Notes: generated from the letters alone by a model not told the origin. Counted from the first letter of the stretch, positions 45,080 through 53,875 are shown. The stretch: 64,000 bases of DNA from Actinomycetota bacterium (GCA_020160915.1 JAIUPK010000003.1:434001-498000); one strand, 5' to 3'. Numbers and translations: made by a program.

Positions 45080-46101
45080 GAGTCTGCCTTTCGGGTGGTG
45101 GGGGTCCAGATGTTGTTGAACATGTCGGTGACGACCGGGTCCGGCAGTGCCTGGACTACCTCGATGACCTCGTCGAGCGCAGCGCCGACCGAGCTCTCGA
45201 GCCGGGCGAGCTCGTCCGCGGAGGCCCCACCAGCGACGAGCTCCTCGCGAGCTCGCTTGACCGGGTCGCGCTCCTGCCAGTACTCGAGCTCGCCCGCTGG
45301 ACGGTACGGCGCGGTGTCCGCGCGCGAGTGGCCGGCGAAGCGGTAGGTCTTCGCCTCGACGAGGGTCGGTCCCCCGCCGGTACGCGCGCGCCCGATGGCC
45401 CTGGCGAGCGCGGCTCGCGTGGCCGTGACATCCATGCCGTCGACGACTTCAGCGGGCATGGCGTATGACGCGGCGCGCAGGTGCAGGTCTTCGATGGGGG
45501 TCGTCAGGTTGATGCGGCTGTATTCGCCGTAGACGTTGTTGTCGCACAGGAAGACGACCGGCAGCTTCCAGATCGCCGCAAGGTTGAGCGACTCGTGGAA
45601 GGCGCCGATGTTCGTCGCGCCGTCGCCGAAGACCGCGACGGCGACACTGTCGTCGCCCTTGTACTGGAAGGCGAGCGCTGCGCCCGCCGCGACCGGGAGG
45701 CCGGCCCCGACGATCGCGAAGGTCGGCAGCAGGCCGATGTCGTCGTCACTCACATGCATCGAACCACCGAGGCCGCCCGTGGAGCCCTCGGACTTGCCCA
45801 TGATCTCGGCGAGCACCGCACGGGGGCTCATGCCGAGCGCGAGCGCCATGGCGTGCCCGCGGTAGGTGGCGGTCACAAGATCGGTGGGGCGCAACTCGGC
45901 GGCCAAGCTCACGGCGAGCGCCTCCTGCCCCATCGCGAGGTGCGTGGTGCCGTGGATGGCGCCCGTGGCGAAGAGCGCGTTGAGGCGTTCTTCAAAACCA
46001 CGGATCTCGAACATGCGCTCGAGGCGCGCTGTGGCGTCGTCGGCGAGAACCTTGCGGCGCTCGACGGAACTACGGGACACAGACAGGGCGGTGTCGGTCA
46101 C
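45076..46101 (-). CDS. 2-oxoacid dehydrogenase E1 component, alpha subunit
   Basis: Thiamine-diphosphate enzyme subunit, 341 residues, of the pyruvate/acetoin/branched-chain type. The cofactor motif GDGATNIGAFHESLNLAAIW ends in CDNN, and MGKSEGSTGGLGGSMH plus TYRGHAMALALGM are typical of acetoin/pyruvate E1 alpha. GTG start at 46101 overlaps the E1 beta stop (GTGA). The operon beta-alpha-lipoyl lacks E2 acyltransferase and E3. Its promoter bears the island's 14-bp operator, so it probably oxidises a 2-oxoacid released in the sugar pathway. Confidence 0.88.
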   Translation of the reverse strand: MTDTALSVSRSSVERRKVLADDATARLERMFEIRGFEERLNALFATGAIHGTTHLAMGQEALAVSLAAELRPTDLVTATYRGHAMALALGMSPRAVLAEIMGKSEGSTGGLGGSMHVSDDDIGLLPTFAIVGAGLPVAAGAALAFQYKGDDSVAVAVFGDGATNIGAFHESLNLAAIWKLPVVFLCDNNVYGEYSRINLTTPIEDLHLRAASYAMPAEVVDGMDVTATRAALARAIGRARTGGGPTLVEAKTYRFAGHSRADTAPYRPAGELEYWQERDPVKRAREELVAGGASADELARLESSVGAALDEVIEVVQALPDPVVTDMFNNIWTPTTRKADS

Positions 46102-47114
46102 TTGCTCAACCCTTCGAGGACCCACCACGGGGCGGGGACGGTTCCGGTGGACTGGTACTGCGTCAGCTGGCGAGCGATCTCGTCGGGCTGCGGAAGGTAG
46201 CGGCTCTCCAGCGCCCGGCTGTAGGGCACGGGAACGTTGGGAGTCGTGATGCGGAACGGCGCGGCCGAGAGGCTGGAGAACAACTCGCGCGTGACGGCGG
46301 CGACGATTTCGCTGCCCCATCCGCCCGACTCCGGTGCCTCTTCCACCACCACGAGCCGGTGAGTCTTTGCCACCGAATCGAGCACAGTCGTGCGGTCCCA
46401 GGGGGCGAGCGTGATGAGGTCGATGATCTCGGCGTCGATGCCGGATGCCTCGACCGCCTCCAGCACGGAGGTGCGTAGCTGCCCCATCGTGACGATGGTG
46501 ACGGCGGTGCCCTGGCGCACGACTTCGGCCTTGCCCAGTTCCACGAGCCCGGCAGCTCCCCGCTGCACCTCGCCACGCACGGCGTAGAGGTTGCGGGGCT
46601 CGAGCACCATCGTCGGTCCGGGCGATTGGATGGCCGCCCGCAGGATCCCGTACGCGTTCTGCGGCGTGCTCATGGTCACGACGGTGAGGCCCGGTGTCGC
46701 GGTCACCCAGTTCTCGAGGGTCTGACTGTGCTGCGAGCCGAAGCCAGTGCCGCTGCCGACCGACGCGCGCACCGTGAGCGGCACCGAGAGCTGGCCCTTG
46801 CTCAGGTAGTGCATCTTGGCTGCGCCAGTGACGAGCTGGTCGAGTGCGACGCCCAGGAACTCCATGAACATGATCTCGATGACGGGCCGCAGGCCCGCGA
46901 TCGCGGCCCCGACGCCCGCCCCCGTGAACGCCATCTCCGAGATCGGGGTGTCGCGCACGCGGTTGGGTCCGAACTTGTCGAGAAGGCCCTCCGAGGTCTT
47001 GAAGGGGCCGCCAGCGACGGCGATGTCCTCGCCCATCACCATGACACTGGGATCGGCTTCCATCTCGTCCTCGAGCGCGGCGACGATCGCCTGCCGGAAG
47101 CGCATCTGAGTCAC
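46098..47114 (-). CDS. 2-oxoacid dehydrogenase E1 component, beta subunit
   Basis: Partner of E1 alpha, 338 residues. VMGEDIAVAGGPFKTSEGL, RVRDTPISEMAFTGAGVGAA and FGSQHSQTLENWV carry the cofactor- and substrate-facing segments; the C-terminal transketolase domain has EIIDLITLAPWDRTTVLDS. GTG start at 47114 with AAGGGGA seven bases upstream; ATG nine bases further in is an alternative. First gene of a three-gene operon, controlled by the promoter at 47148-47176. Confidence 0.88.
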   Translation of the reverse strand: MTQMRFRQAIVAALEDEMEADPSVMVMGEDIAVAGGPFKTSEGLLDKFGPNRVRDTPISEMAFTGAGVGAAIAGLRPVIEIMFMEFLGVALDQLVTGAAKMHYLSKGQLSVPLTVRASVGSGTGFGSQHSQTLENWVTATPGLTVVTMSTPQNAYGILRAAIQSPGPTMVLEPRNLYAVRGEVQRGAAGLVELGKAEVVRQGTAVTIVTMGQLRTSVLEAVEASGIDAEIIDLITLAPWDRTTVLDSVAKTHRLVVVEEAPESGGWGSEIVAAVTRELFSSLSAAPFRITTPNVPVPYSRALESRYLPQPDEIARQLTQYQSTGTVPAPWWVLEGLSK

Positions 47115-47134
47115 GTCATTGTCCCCTTCGTTTC

Positions 47135-47176
47135 TGGAATCGTTTCGAGGATATGCCCCGACCCCCGGCTCGTCAA
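47135..47176 (-). promoter_or_regulatory. Promoter of the E1 operon with regulon operator
   Basis: On the minus strand TTGACG (47176-47171), a 17-base spacer and TATCCT (47153-47148) form a good promoter. TGGAATCGTTTCGA at 47135-47148 overlaps the end of the -10 box. It matches the palindrome found at six other sites in this island, so LacI repression is expected. Confidence 0.72.
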
Positions 47177-47195
47177 CTGAACGTGGGCGTCGTCG

Positions 47196-47241
47196 TTGAC
47201 CAGTTCGAGCCAACGTCGGTAGAGTTCTGGAAACGATTCGA
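47196..47241 (+). promoter_or_regulatory. Promoter of the dehydrogenase-dehydratase operon with regulon operator
   Basis: TTGACC (47196-47201), 18 bases, TAGAGT (47220-47225), then the operator TGGAAACGATTCGA at 47228-47241, which would sit on the start point, 36 bases before the GTG at 47277. It is divergent from the E1 promoter, so one regulator could silence both directions. Confidence 0.7.
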
Positions 47242-47276
47242 GGGCGAACGTCCTCCTGGCGACGGGAGTCAGTGCG

Positions 47277-48209
47277 GTGATTGACGTGGCGGTGATCGGC
47301 GATGGCCAGCTCGCCCGCGGCGTCGCCTCACGGCTGTCGACACGGGCCGACGTGCACCTGAGAGGGCCCGCTCCGCGCGAGCTCATCCCCGTTGTCGTGG
47401 GCTCCGGTGCCGACGTCGTGGTCATCGCGACCACCACGAGGCTGGCCGATGTGGCGGGCCACATCGAGGACGCGGTACGCGCCGGCTCGAACGTGCTCGT
47501 CTCGGCCGAGGAGTGCGCGTACCCGTGGGCGGTCGATGCCGACCTTGCCGGCCGACTGGATGGGCTCGCCCTGCAGAACGGTGTGACGATCCTCGGGTGC
47601 GGGCTCAATCCCGGGTTCGTGTTCGACGCGCTCGTGCTGACCCTGCTCGGCGCCGGCGGGCTTCCCACGTACATCTCGGTCGAACGCACCGTGGATGTGT
47701 CGGCGTTCGGCCCCGCCGTGCGTGCGCGGCTCGGGGTCGGTGTGCCCGAGACGGAGTTCGCGCAGGGGATCGGGGAGGGGAGCATCCTCGGCCATGCGGG
47801 GTTCCCGCAGTCCATGGCGATCGTCGCCGACGCGCTCGGGGTCGTCATCGACACGATCACGACGAGCATCCGGCCCACCGTCGAGGCCGGCCTGACCGTG
47901 GGCTTCGTGCAGGAGTACGTCGCGCTGGTCGCGGGCGACGAGTGGTTCCGCGCGCGGTTCGTGGGGCACCTCCGCCCCGGCACGGCGGGCCTCTCCCCGC
48001 ACGACGTCATCGAGATCGTCTCCGATGGAGCGCCCCTGCGCTGCACCGTCGATCCCGGAATTGGCTCGCAGGCCGGCTCCCAGGCACTCATCGCCAATTC
48101 GATCGATCGCGTGGTCAGCGCGCCACCCGGATGGCGCACCGTCGCCGAGCTCGAGGCGGCGCATCCGCGAACCGACAACCCAAGCCCCCCACGAACACCG
48201 ATCAGATAG
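47277..48209 (+). CDS. DapB-like NAD(P)-dependent dehydrogenase
   Basis: 310-residue Rossmann protein opening with IDVAVIGDGQLARGVASRL. The middle (VLVSAEECAYPW, GCGLNPGFVFDALVLTL) resembles 2,4-diaminopentanoate dehydrogenase and other DapB-like enzymes that act on amino or oxo acids. GTG start with GGGAG upstream. First gene of an operon continuing into an enolase-family dehydratase 7 bases on. Its role in sugar-acid breakdown is not clear; it may act on the keto-acid product. Function is a family-level call. Confidence 0.6.
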   Translation: MIDVAVIGDGQLARGVASRLSTRADVHLRGPAPRELIPVVVGSGADVVVIATTTRLADVAGHIEDAVRAGSNVLVSAEECAYPWAVDADLAGRLDGLALQNGVTILGCGLNPGFVFDALVLTLLGAGGLPTYISVERTVDVSAFGPAVRARLGVGVPETEFAQGIGEGSILGHAGFPQSMAIVADALGVVIDTITTSIRPTVEAGLTVGFVQEYVALVAGDEWFRARFVGHLRPGTAGLSPHDVIEIVSDGAPLRCTVDPGIGSQAGSQALIANSIDRVVSAPPGWRTVAELEAAHPRTDNPSPPRTPIR

Positions 48210-48215
48210 GTAGTC

Positions 48216-49346
48216 ATGTCCGTCATCTCTGCAGTCGACGTCTTCCCCGTGCAGTACCCGGAGCCCAACGACTCCGGGGCGCTGCGCTGCCTGCTCTTCG
48301 TGCGCATCCGCAGCGATGACGGGGCAGAGGGCTGGGGCGAGGCCGTCACGATGTTCCCGGGAGCGACTGCCGCGACCGCGATCATGGTCGAGTCGGTGCG
48401 CGAGCTCATCGTGGGGCGTGACCCGCGAGCCAACGTCGCCCTGTGGCACGACCTGCAGGCCGAGGCGTGGTGGTACGGCCACCGCGGCGGTATCTTCTCC
48501 TTCGCGCTCTCGGCCATCGACGTCGCCCTCTGGGATCTCAAGGCCCGCTTGGCCGGACTTCCGCTCGTCGACCTGCTCGGGGGCGCGCGCGTCGACTCTC
48601 TTCCCGTCATCGCGTCGACCCACGCGTTCGACCCGTCACTCGAGGTCGAGGCTGAGCGGCACGGCAGGTACGTGACCGAGCGCGGCTTCCAGGGCTTCAA
48701 GATCGGCATGGGCAAGCGGGGCGAGACCCACATCGGCTACGAGGTCGGCAGGGACATCGAGTTCATGCGGCTGCTGCGGGAGGCCGCAGGCCCCGACGCC
48801 ATGATCATGCTCGACCGCGGCAAGAAGATCACCTGGACCCTCGACGACGCGATAGCGCGCGTGCGCGGTTTCGACCAGTACGACCTGAAGTGGATCGAGG
48901 AGCCCTTCGAACCCGACCACTCCGACGAGCTGCGCGCGCTGCGCGCACAGGTGAGCTGCCTCATCGCCGGCGGCGAGCGCGAGTGGGATGTGCACGGCTA
49001 CGAGAACGCCCTCGCCGACGGCATGATCGACGTCGTGGGCTGTGACGTGGGGCGCGCTGGCGGCGTGACCGGAGCGTTGCAGGTGCTTGCGGTCGTCGAG
49101 CGGGAACACCGGTGGTTCAACTCGCATGCCTGGTCGAGCGCGGTCAACACGGCGGTGTCGATAGCGCTCTCGGCAACGAGTGACCGGGTGCTGCTGCAGG
49201 AACTCAAGCCCGACATCAATCCCATGCAGGACGAGCTCGTCGCCGAGCCGATCCGCGCGGTCGACGGCAGAGTCGCGGTGCCGACCGGCGACGGCATCGG
49301 CGTCGTTCCCGAGCTGGACGTGCTGAAGCACTACGCACTGTCATGA
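48216..49346 (+). CDS. Enolase-superfamily sugar-acid dehydratase (mandelate racemase type), first copy
   Basis: Metal-dependent TIM-barrel dehydratase or racemase, 376 residues. The active-site lysines are in GFKIGMGKRG, the metal ligands in IMLDRGKK (Asp), KWIEEPF (Glu) and AGGEREW (Glu), and a histidine in FNSHAWSSA may be the second base. It likely dehydrates an aldonate to a 2-keto-3-deoxy acid. Four-base overlap with the following SDR gene points to successive reactions. Confidence 0.87.
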   Translation: MSVISAVDVFPVQYPEPNDSGALRCLLFVRIRSDDGAEGWGEAVTMFPGATAATAIMVESVRELIVGRDPRANVALWHDLQAEAWWYGHRGGIFSFALSAIDVALWDLKARLAGLPLVDLLGGARVDSLPVIASTHAFDPSLEVEAERHGRYVTERGFQGFKIGMGKRGETHIGYEVGRDIEFMRLLREAAGPDAMIMLDRGKKITWTLDDAIARVRGFDQYDLKWIEEPFEPDHSDELRALRAQVSCLIAGGEREWDVHGYENALADGMIDVVGCDVGRAGGVTGALQVLAVVEREHRWFNSHAWSSAVNTAVSIALSATSDRVLLQELKPDINPMQDELVAEPIRAVDGRVAVPTGDGIGVVPELDVLKHYALS

Positions 49347-50113
49347 CCGCGGCGCTGCTCGGGGCCGGTCTCGAGGGAGCCGGCGTCATCGTGTCCGGTG
49401 CGGCGGGTGACATCGGTGGGGCGACGGCGCGCGCGCTCGCGGAGGCGGGGGCGCGGGTGTGCGCCCTCGACCTGCCCGGCGACGCTCTCGATGCGGCCGT
49501 GGCATCCCTGCCCGGGCGCGACGACCATATCGCGCTGCCTCTCGACCTCGGCAACACCGGCACCATCGACGCTGCGGTGCGCGATGCTGCCGACCGGCTG
49601 GGAACGCTGTGGGCGCTCGTGCATGCCGCAGCGTTCCTGAGGCGCCAGGCGCCTGTCGACGTGACCGAGGAGACGTGGGATGCCCAGCTCGACGTGAACC
49701 TCAAGGCAACGTTCTGGCTGAACCGCGTGGTGGGAGAGTTGCTGGTCGCCCGCGGCAGTGGCGGGCGCATCATCAACTTCACGTCGGCGGCCTGGATGAC
49801 CGGCCCCATGATCGACAGCGACGTCTACGCCGCCTCCAAGGGTGGCGTCGTGACGATGACCAAGGGCTTTGCCCGGCGGTTGGGGCCGTGGGGAATCACG
49901 GTGAACGCGATCTCGCCCGGGCAGATCGAGACCGCGATGCAGCGCAAGGAGAACTCAGCGGAAGCGATGGCCGCGGTGGCCGCGAACTGTCCGCTGGGGC
50001 GCATGGGTTCGGCCGAGGAGGTCGCCGCCGTCGCGGTATTCCTCGCCTCCCGGCACGCCAGCTTCGTCTCAGGCGCGACGATCAACGTCAGCGGCGGACT
50101 CTTGATGTACTAG
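49343..50113 (+). CDS. Short-chain dehydrogenase/reductase, first copy in the island
   Basis: 256-residue classical SDR. Cofactor loop VSGAAGDIGGATARAL; Asp in LDLPG suggests NAD preference; catalytic Ser in INFTSAAWMTG and YAASKGGV as YxxxK. C-terminus ends FVSGATINVSGGLLMY. Coupled to the dehydratase (ATGA). It is most similar by eye to the SDR at 52352-53116, which shares the LNVNLK-type and ISGGLLMY-type text. Substrate is probably a sugar or a keto-deoxy acid. Confidence 0.88.
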   Translation: MTAALLGAGLEGAGVIVSGAAGDIGGATARALAEAGARVCALDLPGDALDAAVASLPGRDDHIALPLDLGNTGTIDAAVRDAADRLGTLWALVHAAAFLRRQAPVDVTEETWDAQLDVNLKATFWLNRVVGELLVARGSGGRIINFTSAAWMTGPMIDSDVYAASKGGVVTMTKGFARRLGPWGITVNAISPGQIETAMQRKENSAEAMAAVAANCPLGRMGSAEEVAAVAVFLASRHASFVSGATINVSGGLLMY

Positions 50114-50141
50114 GACCGTACGAATACTAGAATCCTTTCCA
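50102..50141 (+). promoter_or_regulatory. Internal promoter with regulon operator
   Basis: TTGATG (50102-50107), 17 bases and TACTAG (50125-50130) form a promoter at the very end of the SDR gene. TAGAATCCTTTCCA at 50128-50141 overlaps the -10 box. It drives the unknown 371-residue protein and the following dehydrogenases. Confidence 0.6.
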
Positions 50142-50184
50142 GTAATCATTGCAGCCCGGGAGGGAAGACGCTATCGTCGCACCC

Positions 50185-51300
50185 ATGACAGACACGATGG
50201 GGTTCTCTGACATACTGCAGCGCCGTGTGCGACTCGGTAGCTGGCAGGACCAGAAGGTAGCGACCTACGACCTGATTCTCGACGCGCTGGCCACCGAAGA
50301 GTGGTCGAACGCCGCGGAGCTCGCGTCCTATTTCGTCGACGAGGCAGCGGTGTGCTGGCAGCTCTATCGCCAGTGGCTCGCCGACCTCGAGGGGTTCCTG
50401 CGCGACGAGGGCACGTCCGCGGAGGACCTGGAGCGCATCCGCCAGACCCTCATCGACCTGACGCCGCTTCCCGATGGCTCGCAGTTCAACACGTTCGCGA
50501 TGTGGGAGAAGTTCAAGGACCTCATCGCATCCGTCGTGGCGGCTGCCGAGGCGCACGACGCGCCACGCGCGAGCGAGCTCATGGCCGAGGCCAAGGAGAT
50601 CTGGCGCCAGACCCATGACCGCGACGTCGACAAGACCTACTTCTACATGAGCGAGACGGCCCGCCGGTACGGCGACGACGCGATCCCGCGCATGTACGAG
50701 CGCGTGCTGGTTCCGCTGTTCGCCTGGCGCTACGAGAAGTTCGATATCGACAAGCACCCGTGGGACGAGGGCCTTGAGACCCTCATGTACGTCTCGTGCG
50801 AAGCCATGCGCGGTCACCTCAGCGGTCCCGAGCGCAACGGCAACTTCGAGCTCGAGGAGCTCGCCGACCGCTTCATCCTCCGTTTCGACGCGTGCGGCTC
50901 AGGCGGCCGCACGCTGCGTGGCGACTGGATCGAGGGCACCCCCGCTCGCATGGAGGCGCCGTACAACTTCCGCGTCTCCGAGGAGGAACGCGACTGGAAC
51001 CACTACCAGAAGGGCGTCTGCCTGTACTGCGCCCACTGCGTGATCCTCATGGAACACATGCCCATGGACCGCTTCGGTTACCCGGTGCGCGTCGTCGACC
51101 CGCCGATCTACCCCGACACGAACAAAGACCCGGCGGCACGCCAGAAGTGCCAGTGGACGATGTTCAAGGACCCGACGACGGTTCCCGAGGAGATGTACAC
51201 GCGCAGCGGGCGCACCAAGCCGACCGAGTTCGGCTCGCGCGCCCACAACGTCGTCGACCTTCCCGATCCGACCGTCTTCGGGATGCCCGGCAGCGGATGA
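50185..51300 (+). CDS. Conserved-looking protein of unknown function with C-terminal cysteine cluster
   Basis: I do not recognise this 371-residue protein. The N-terminal two thirds look all-helical and acidic (WSNAAELASYFVDEAAVCWQ, EKFKDLIASVVAAAEAHDAP), then VLVPLFAWRYEKFDIDKHPW. The C-terminal part has FDACGSGGRTLRGDW and GVCLYCAHCVILMEHMPMDR, a cysteine set (CGSGG, C-x-x-C-x-x-C) that suggests metal binding or a thiol catalyst, with several nearby His. ATG at 50185 is preferred; a TTG at 50149 would start inside the promoter region. It overlaps the following dehydrogenase by four bases, so it is part of the pathway. Confidence 0.7.
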   Translation: MTDTMGFSDILQRRVRLGSWQDQKVATYDLILDALATEEWSNAAELASYFVDEAAVCWQLYRQWLADLEGFLRDEGTSAEDLERIRQTLIDLTPLPDGSQFNTFAMWEKFKDLIASVVAAAEAHDAPRASELMAEAKEIWRQTHDRDVDKTYFYMSETARRYGDDAIPRMYERVLVPLFAWRYEKFDIDKHPWDEGLETLMYVSCEAMRGHLSGPERNGNFELEELADRFILRFDACGSGGRTLRGDWIEGTPARMEAPYNFRVSEEERDWNHYQKGVCLYCAHCVILMEHMPMDRFGYPVRVVDPPIYPDTNKDPAARQKCQWTMFKDPTTVPEEMYTRSGRTKPTEFGSRAHNVVDLPDPTVFGMPGSG

Positions 51301-52355
51301 CCGCCATCCCGACGACGGGTGCAGCGGTCGTGATGCCTCCGGATGGCGGCCCGCTGCAGTTCGTCCAGCGCCCCGTCGACTCCCCCGCTGCCGGGGAGGC
51401 GCTCATCCGGATACAGGCCTGCGGCGTGTGCGGTTCCGACGCCTTCCTCCAGGACGGCGGATTTGGCCCCGCCTCGCTGCCCCGCGTTCCCGGCCACGAG
51501 GCTGCGGGAGTGGTCATCGCGGTGGGCGACCCCACGGATGAGCCGTGGGTGGGCCGCCAGGTCGCGCTCTACTACATCGAAGGACCCCCTGACTCGGCCT
51601 GGGGCAGGGCCGGGCATGAGAACGTCGGGCCGGGCATCCGGCGCATGGGAGTGGACGTCGACGGTGCATTCGCTGAGTACATCGTGCGCAGCATCCGCAC
51701 GCTCATCGCCGTGGAGCCTCCGCTCGACCCCGCTGCCGTTGCCGTCGCAACGGATGCGCTCGCCACGCCGTATCACGCACTGACCGCGGTGGGCGGGCTC
51801 GCGGCGGGCGAGACGCTCGCGGTCGTGGGGCTCGGTGGCATCGGCAGCAACGCGGTGCAGATCGGTCGCCACCTGGGTGCCACAGTCGTTGCGGTGGGGC
51901 GTGGCGAGGCGAAGCTCGCGCAGGCCAGGGAGCTCGGCGCCCACGTGACCGCGCACTCGAGCGACGGTGCCGAGGCGATCATCGCCGCGGCGGGCGGACA
52001 GATCGACGTCGTGCTGCAGTGTGTGGGCGAGAACACCGCCATGGACCGGCTCGCCATCGACATCGCGGGCTACCGCGGTCGCGTCGTGTTCATCGCAGTG
52101 TCGCAGGAGGACTTCCCCGTGCGGGCGACCGAGCTGATCTGGCGTGAGCTCTCACTCAAGGGCAGCCGCGGATTCACTCGGCGCGACATCGAGGACGTGC
52201 TGGCACTCGTCGCATCCGGCGCCCTCACCACCGATCACCTCACGCGCCATCGCCGCCCGCTGCGCGAAGCTGCCGAGGCGATCGCCGATCTTCGAGCCGG
52301 CGCGGTGCTGCGAACGGTGCTCACCATGGACCAGAACGAAGGAGACGGACAATGA
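51297..52355 (+). CDS. Zinc-type alcohol/sugar dehydrogenase lacking the structural zinc lobe
   Basis: Medium-chain dehydrogenase, 352 residues. Catalytic zinc ligands are in CGVCGSDAF (Cys) and VPGHEAAG (His, Glu), and the cofactor loop is VVGLGGIGSNAVQIG. The segment after GRQVALYY, where four structural-zinc cysteines normally stand, has none. ATG at 51297 overlaps the previous stop (ATGA). It likely oxidises a sugar or polyol alcohol group with NAD(P). Confidence 0.88.
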   Translation: MTAIPTTGAAVVMPPDGGPLQFVQRPVDSPAAGEALIRIQACGVCGSDAFLQDGGFGPASLPRVPGHEAAGVVIAVGDPTDEPWVGRQVALYYIEGPPDSAWGRAGHENVGPGIRRMGVDVDGAFAEYIVRSIRTLIAVEPPLDPAAVAVATDALATPYHALTAVGGLAAGETLAVVGLGGIGSNAVQIGRHLGATVVAVGRGEAKLAQARELGAHVTAHSSDGAEAIIAAAGGQIDVVLQCVGENTAMDRLAIDIAGYRGRVVFIAVSQEDFPVRATELIWRELSLKGSRGFTRRDIEDVLALVASGALTTDHLTRHRRPLREAAEAIADLRAGAVLRTVLTMDQNEGDGQ

Positions 52356-53116
52356 CCTGGCGCAATGATGCGGGGCTTTCCGGCAAGAGTGTCGTCGTCA
52401 CCGGCGCGGCGGGAGGAATCGGACGGTCGGTGACCAGGGCGTTCGCGGAGGCCGGCGCGCACGTGGTAGCCGTCGACCTCCCCGGCTCGCCCGTCGCAGA
52501 GGTCGTCGCCTCCCTGCCGGGTGGACCGCACCTCGGGCTCGAGGCGAACCTCCTCGACCTCTCCAGCCATGCGGGGATCTTCGAGCGGGCCAACGAGCTC
52601 GCACCCTTCGCGGCGCTCGCCCACCTCGCCGCGGTGCTGCGGCGCGCCGTCACCGTCGACGACGTCACGGAAGAGGACTGGGATCTCCAACTCGACGTGA
52701 ACCTGAAGGTGACGTTCTTCCTGGGTCGCACCGCGCACTCGGCCTTCCGCGCCGCGGGAACGCCCGGCGCGATCGTCAACTTCACCTCCCAGGGCTGGTG
52801 GACCGGCGGCTTCGGCGGCTCGGTCGTGTACAACGCGAGCAAGGGTGGTGTGACCACGCTCACGAAGGGGCTTGCGCGATCGTTCGCCGCCAGTGGTGTG
52901 CGCGTCAATGCCGTGGCTCCCGGCGGGGTCGACACTCCCATGATGAACGAGGGAATGTCGCCCGAGGCGATGGCCTCCTTCCTCTCGATGGTGCCGCTCG
53001 GCCGCCTCGCCCAGACCGATGAGCTCGCCGGTGCCGTCGTCTTCCTCGCGTCGGATGCCGCCTCGTTCGTGACCGGTTCGGTCATGAACGTCTCCGGCGG
53101 CCAGCTCATGTACTGA
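52352..53116 (+). CDS. Short-chain dehydrogenase/reductase, second copy
   Basis: 254-residue SDR, coupled to the alcohol dehydrogenase (ATGA). VTGAAGGIGRSVTRAFAEAG is the cofactor loop; VNFTSQGWWTGG carries the catalytic Ser and YNASKGGV the Tyr and Lys. Similar to the SDR at 49343 and ending in VMNVSGGQLMY. Likely acts on a sugar or keto-acid intermediate. Confidence 0.88.
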   Translation: MTWRNDAGLSGKSVVVTGAAGGIGRSVTRAFAEAGAHVVAVDLPGSPVAEVVASLPGGPHLGLEANLLDLSSHAGIFERANELAPFAALAHLAAVLRRAVTVDDVTEEDWDLQLDVNLKVTFFLGRTAHSAFRAAGTPGAIVNFTSQGWWTGGFGGSVVYNASKGGVTTLTKGLARSFAASGVRVNAVAPGGVDTPMMNEGMSPEAMASFLSMVPLGRLAQTDELAGAVVFLASDAASFVTGSVMNVSGGQLMY

Positions 53117-53147
53117 GCACGAACCCCTCTCAATAAAAGGAGCAGCA

Positions 53148-53855
53148 ATGCAGTTGGACGGATTCACCGATCGAGTCGCGATCGTCACGGGCGGCGCCGG
53201 TGGCATCGGCCGCAAGGTTGCCGAGCGCATGCTCGAGCTCGGCGCGCGCGTCGCGGTCACAGATGCTCGCGCGTCCGACGTTCCGGATTGCCTCAACGTG
53301 CAGATGGACGTGACTGACGAAGGCGACGTCAGGGCCGGCATCGATCGCATCGTCTCCGAACTCGGCACACCGGCGATCCTCGTGCAGGCCGCCGGAATCT
53401 TCCGGGTCGAACCGTTCGAGGAGACCACTGCGGCGAGCTGGAACCTCAGCATCGCCGTCAACCTCACCGGCGCATTCCACGTCGCCCACGCCGTGCTCCC
53501 CCACATGCGCGCGGCGGGCTATGGTCGCGTGGTCGCTCTCGGCTCGAGCGCGGGTATCACGGGCGGAAGCAAGTCCACCGCCGCCTATGGTGCCTCGAAG
53601 GCCGGCGTCATGGCGCTCTCGAAGGCGATCGCCACCGAGTACGCGCCCTACGGCATCACCTCGAACGCGCTGGCACCGAGTCTCATCGAGACCGAGATGG
53701 TCTCCAACATCGCCGATCTCGTGACCAAGGTGCCCGTCGGTCGGCTGGGCCAGCCGGGGGAAGTCGCCGATCTCATCGCATACCTGTGCTCCGAGCATGC
53801 CGGATTCATCACGGGAGCCGTCGTCGACATCAACGGCGGATTCCTCATCCACTAG
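53148..53855 (+). CDS. Short-chain dehydrogenase/reductase, third copy
   Basis: 235-residue SDR with AAAAGGAG before its ATG. VTGGAGGIGRKVAERMLELG, GSSAGITGGSKSTAAYGASK and the end AVVDINGGFLIH are the core motifs. It is the last gene before the promoter at 53876. Role in the sugar pathway is inferred from position. Confidence 0.87.
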   Translation: MQLDGFTDRVAIVTGGAGGIGRKVAERMLELGARVAVTDARASDVPDCLNVQMDVTDEGDVRAGIDRIVSELGTPAILVQAAGIFRVEPFEETTAASWNLSIAVNLTGAFHVAHAVLPHMRAAGYGRVVALGSSAGITGGSKSTAAYGASKAGVMALSKAIATEYAPYGITSNALAPSLIETEMVSNIADLVTKVPVGRLGQPGEVADLIAYLCSEHAGFITGAVVDINGGFLIH

Positions 53856-53875
53856 CGTCTGGGGAGGCTCGAATC

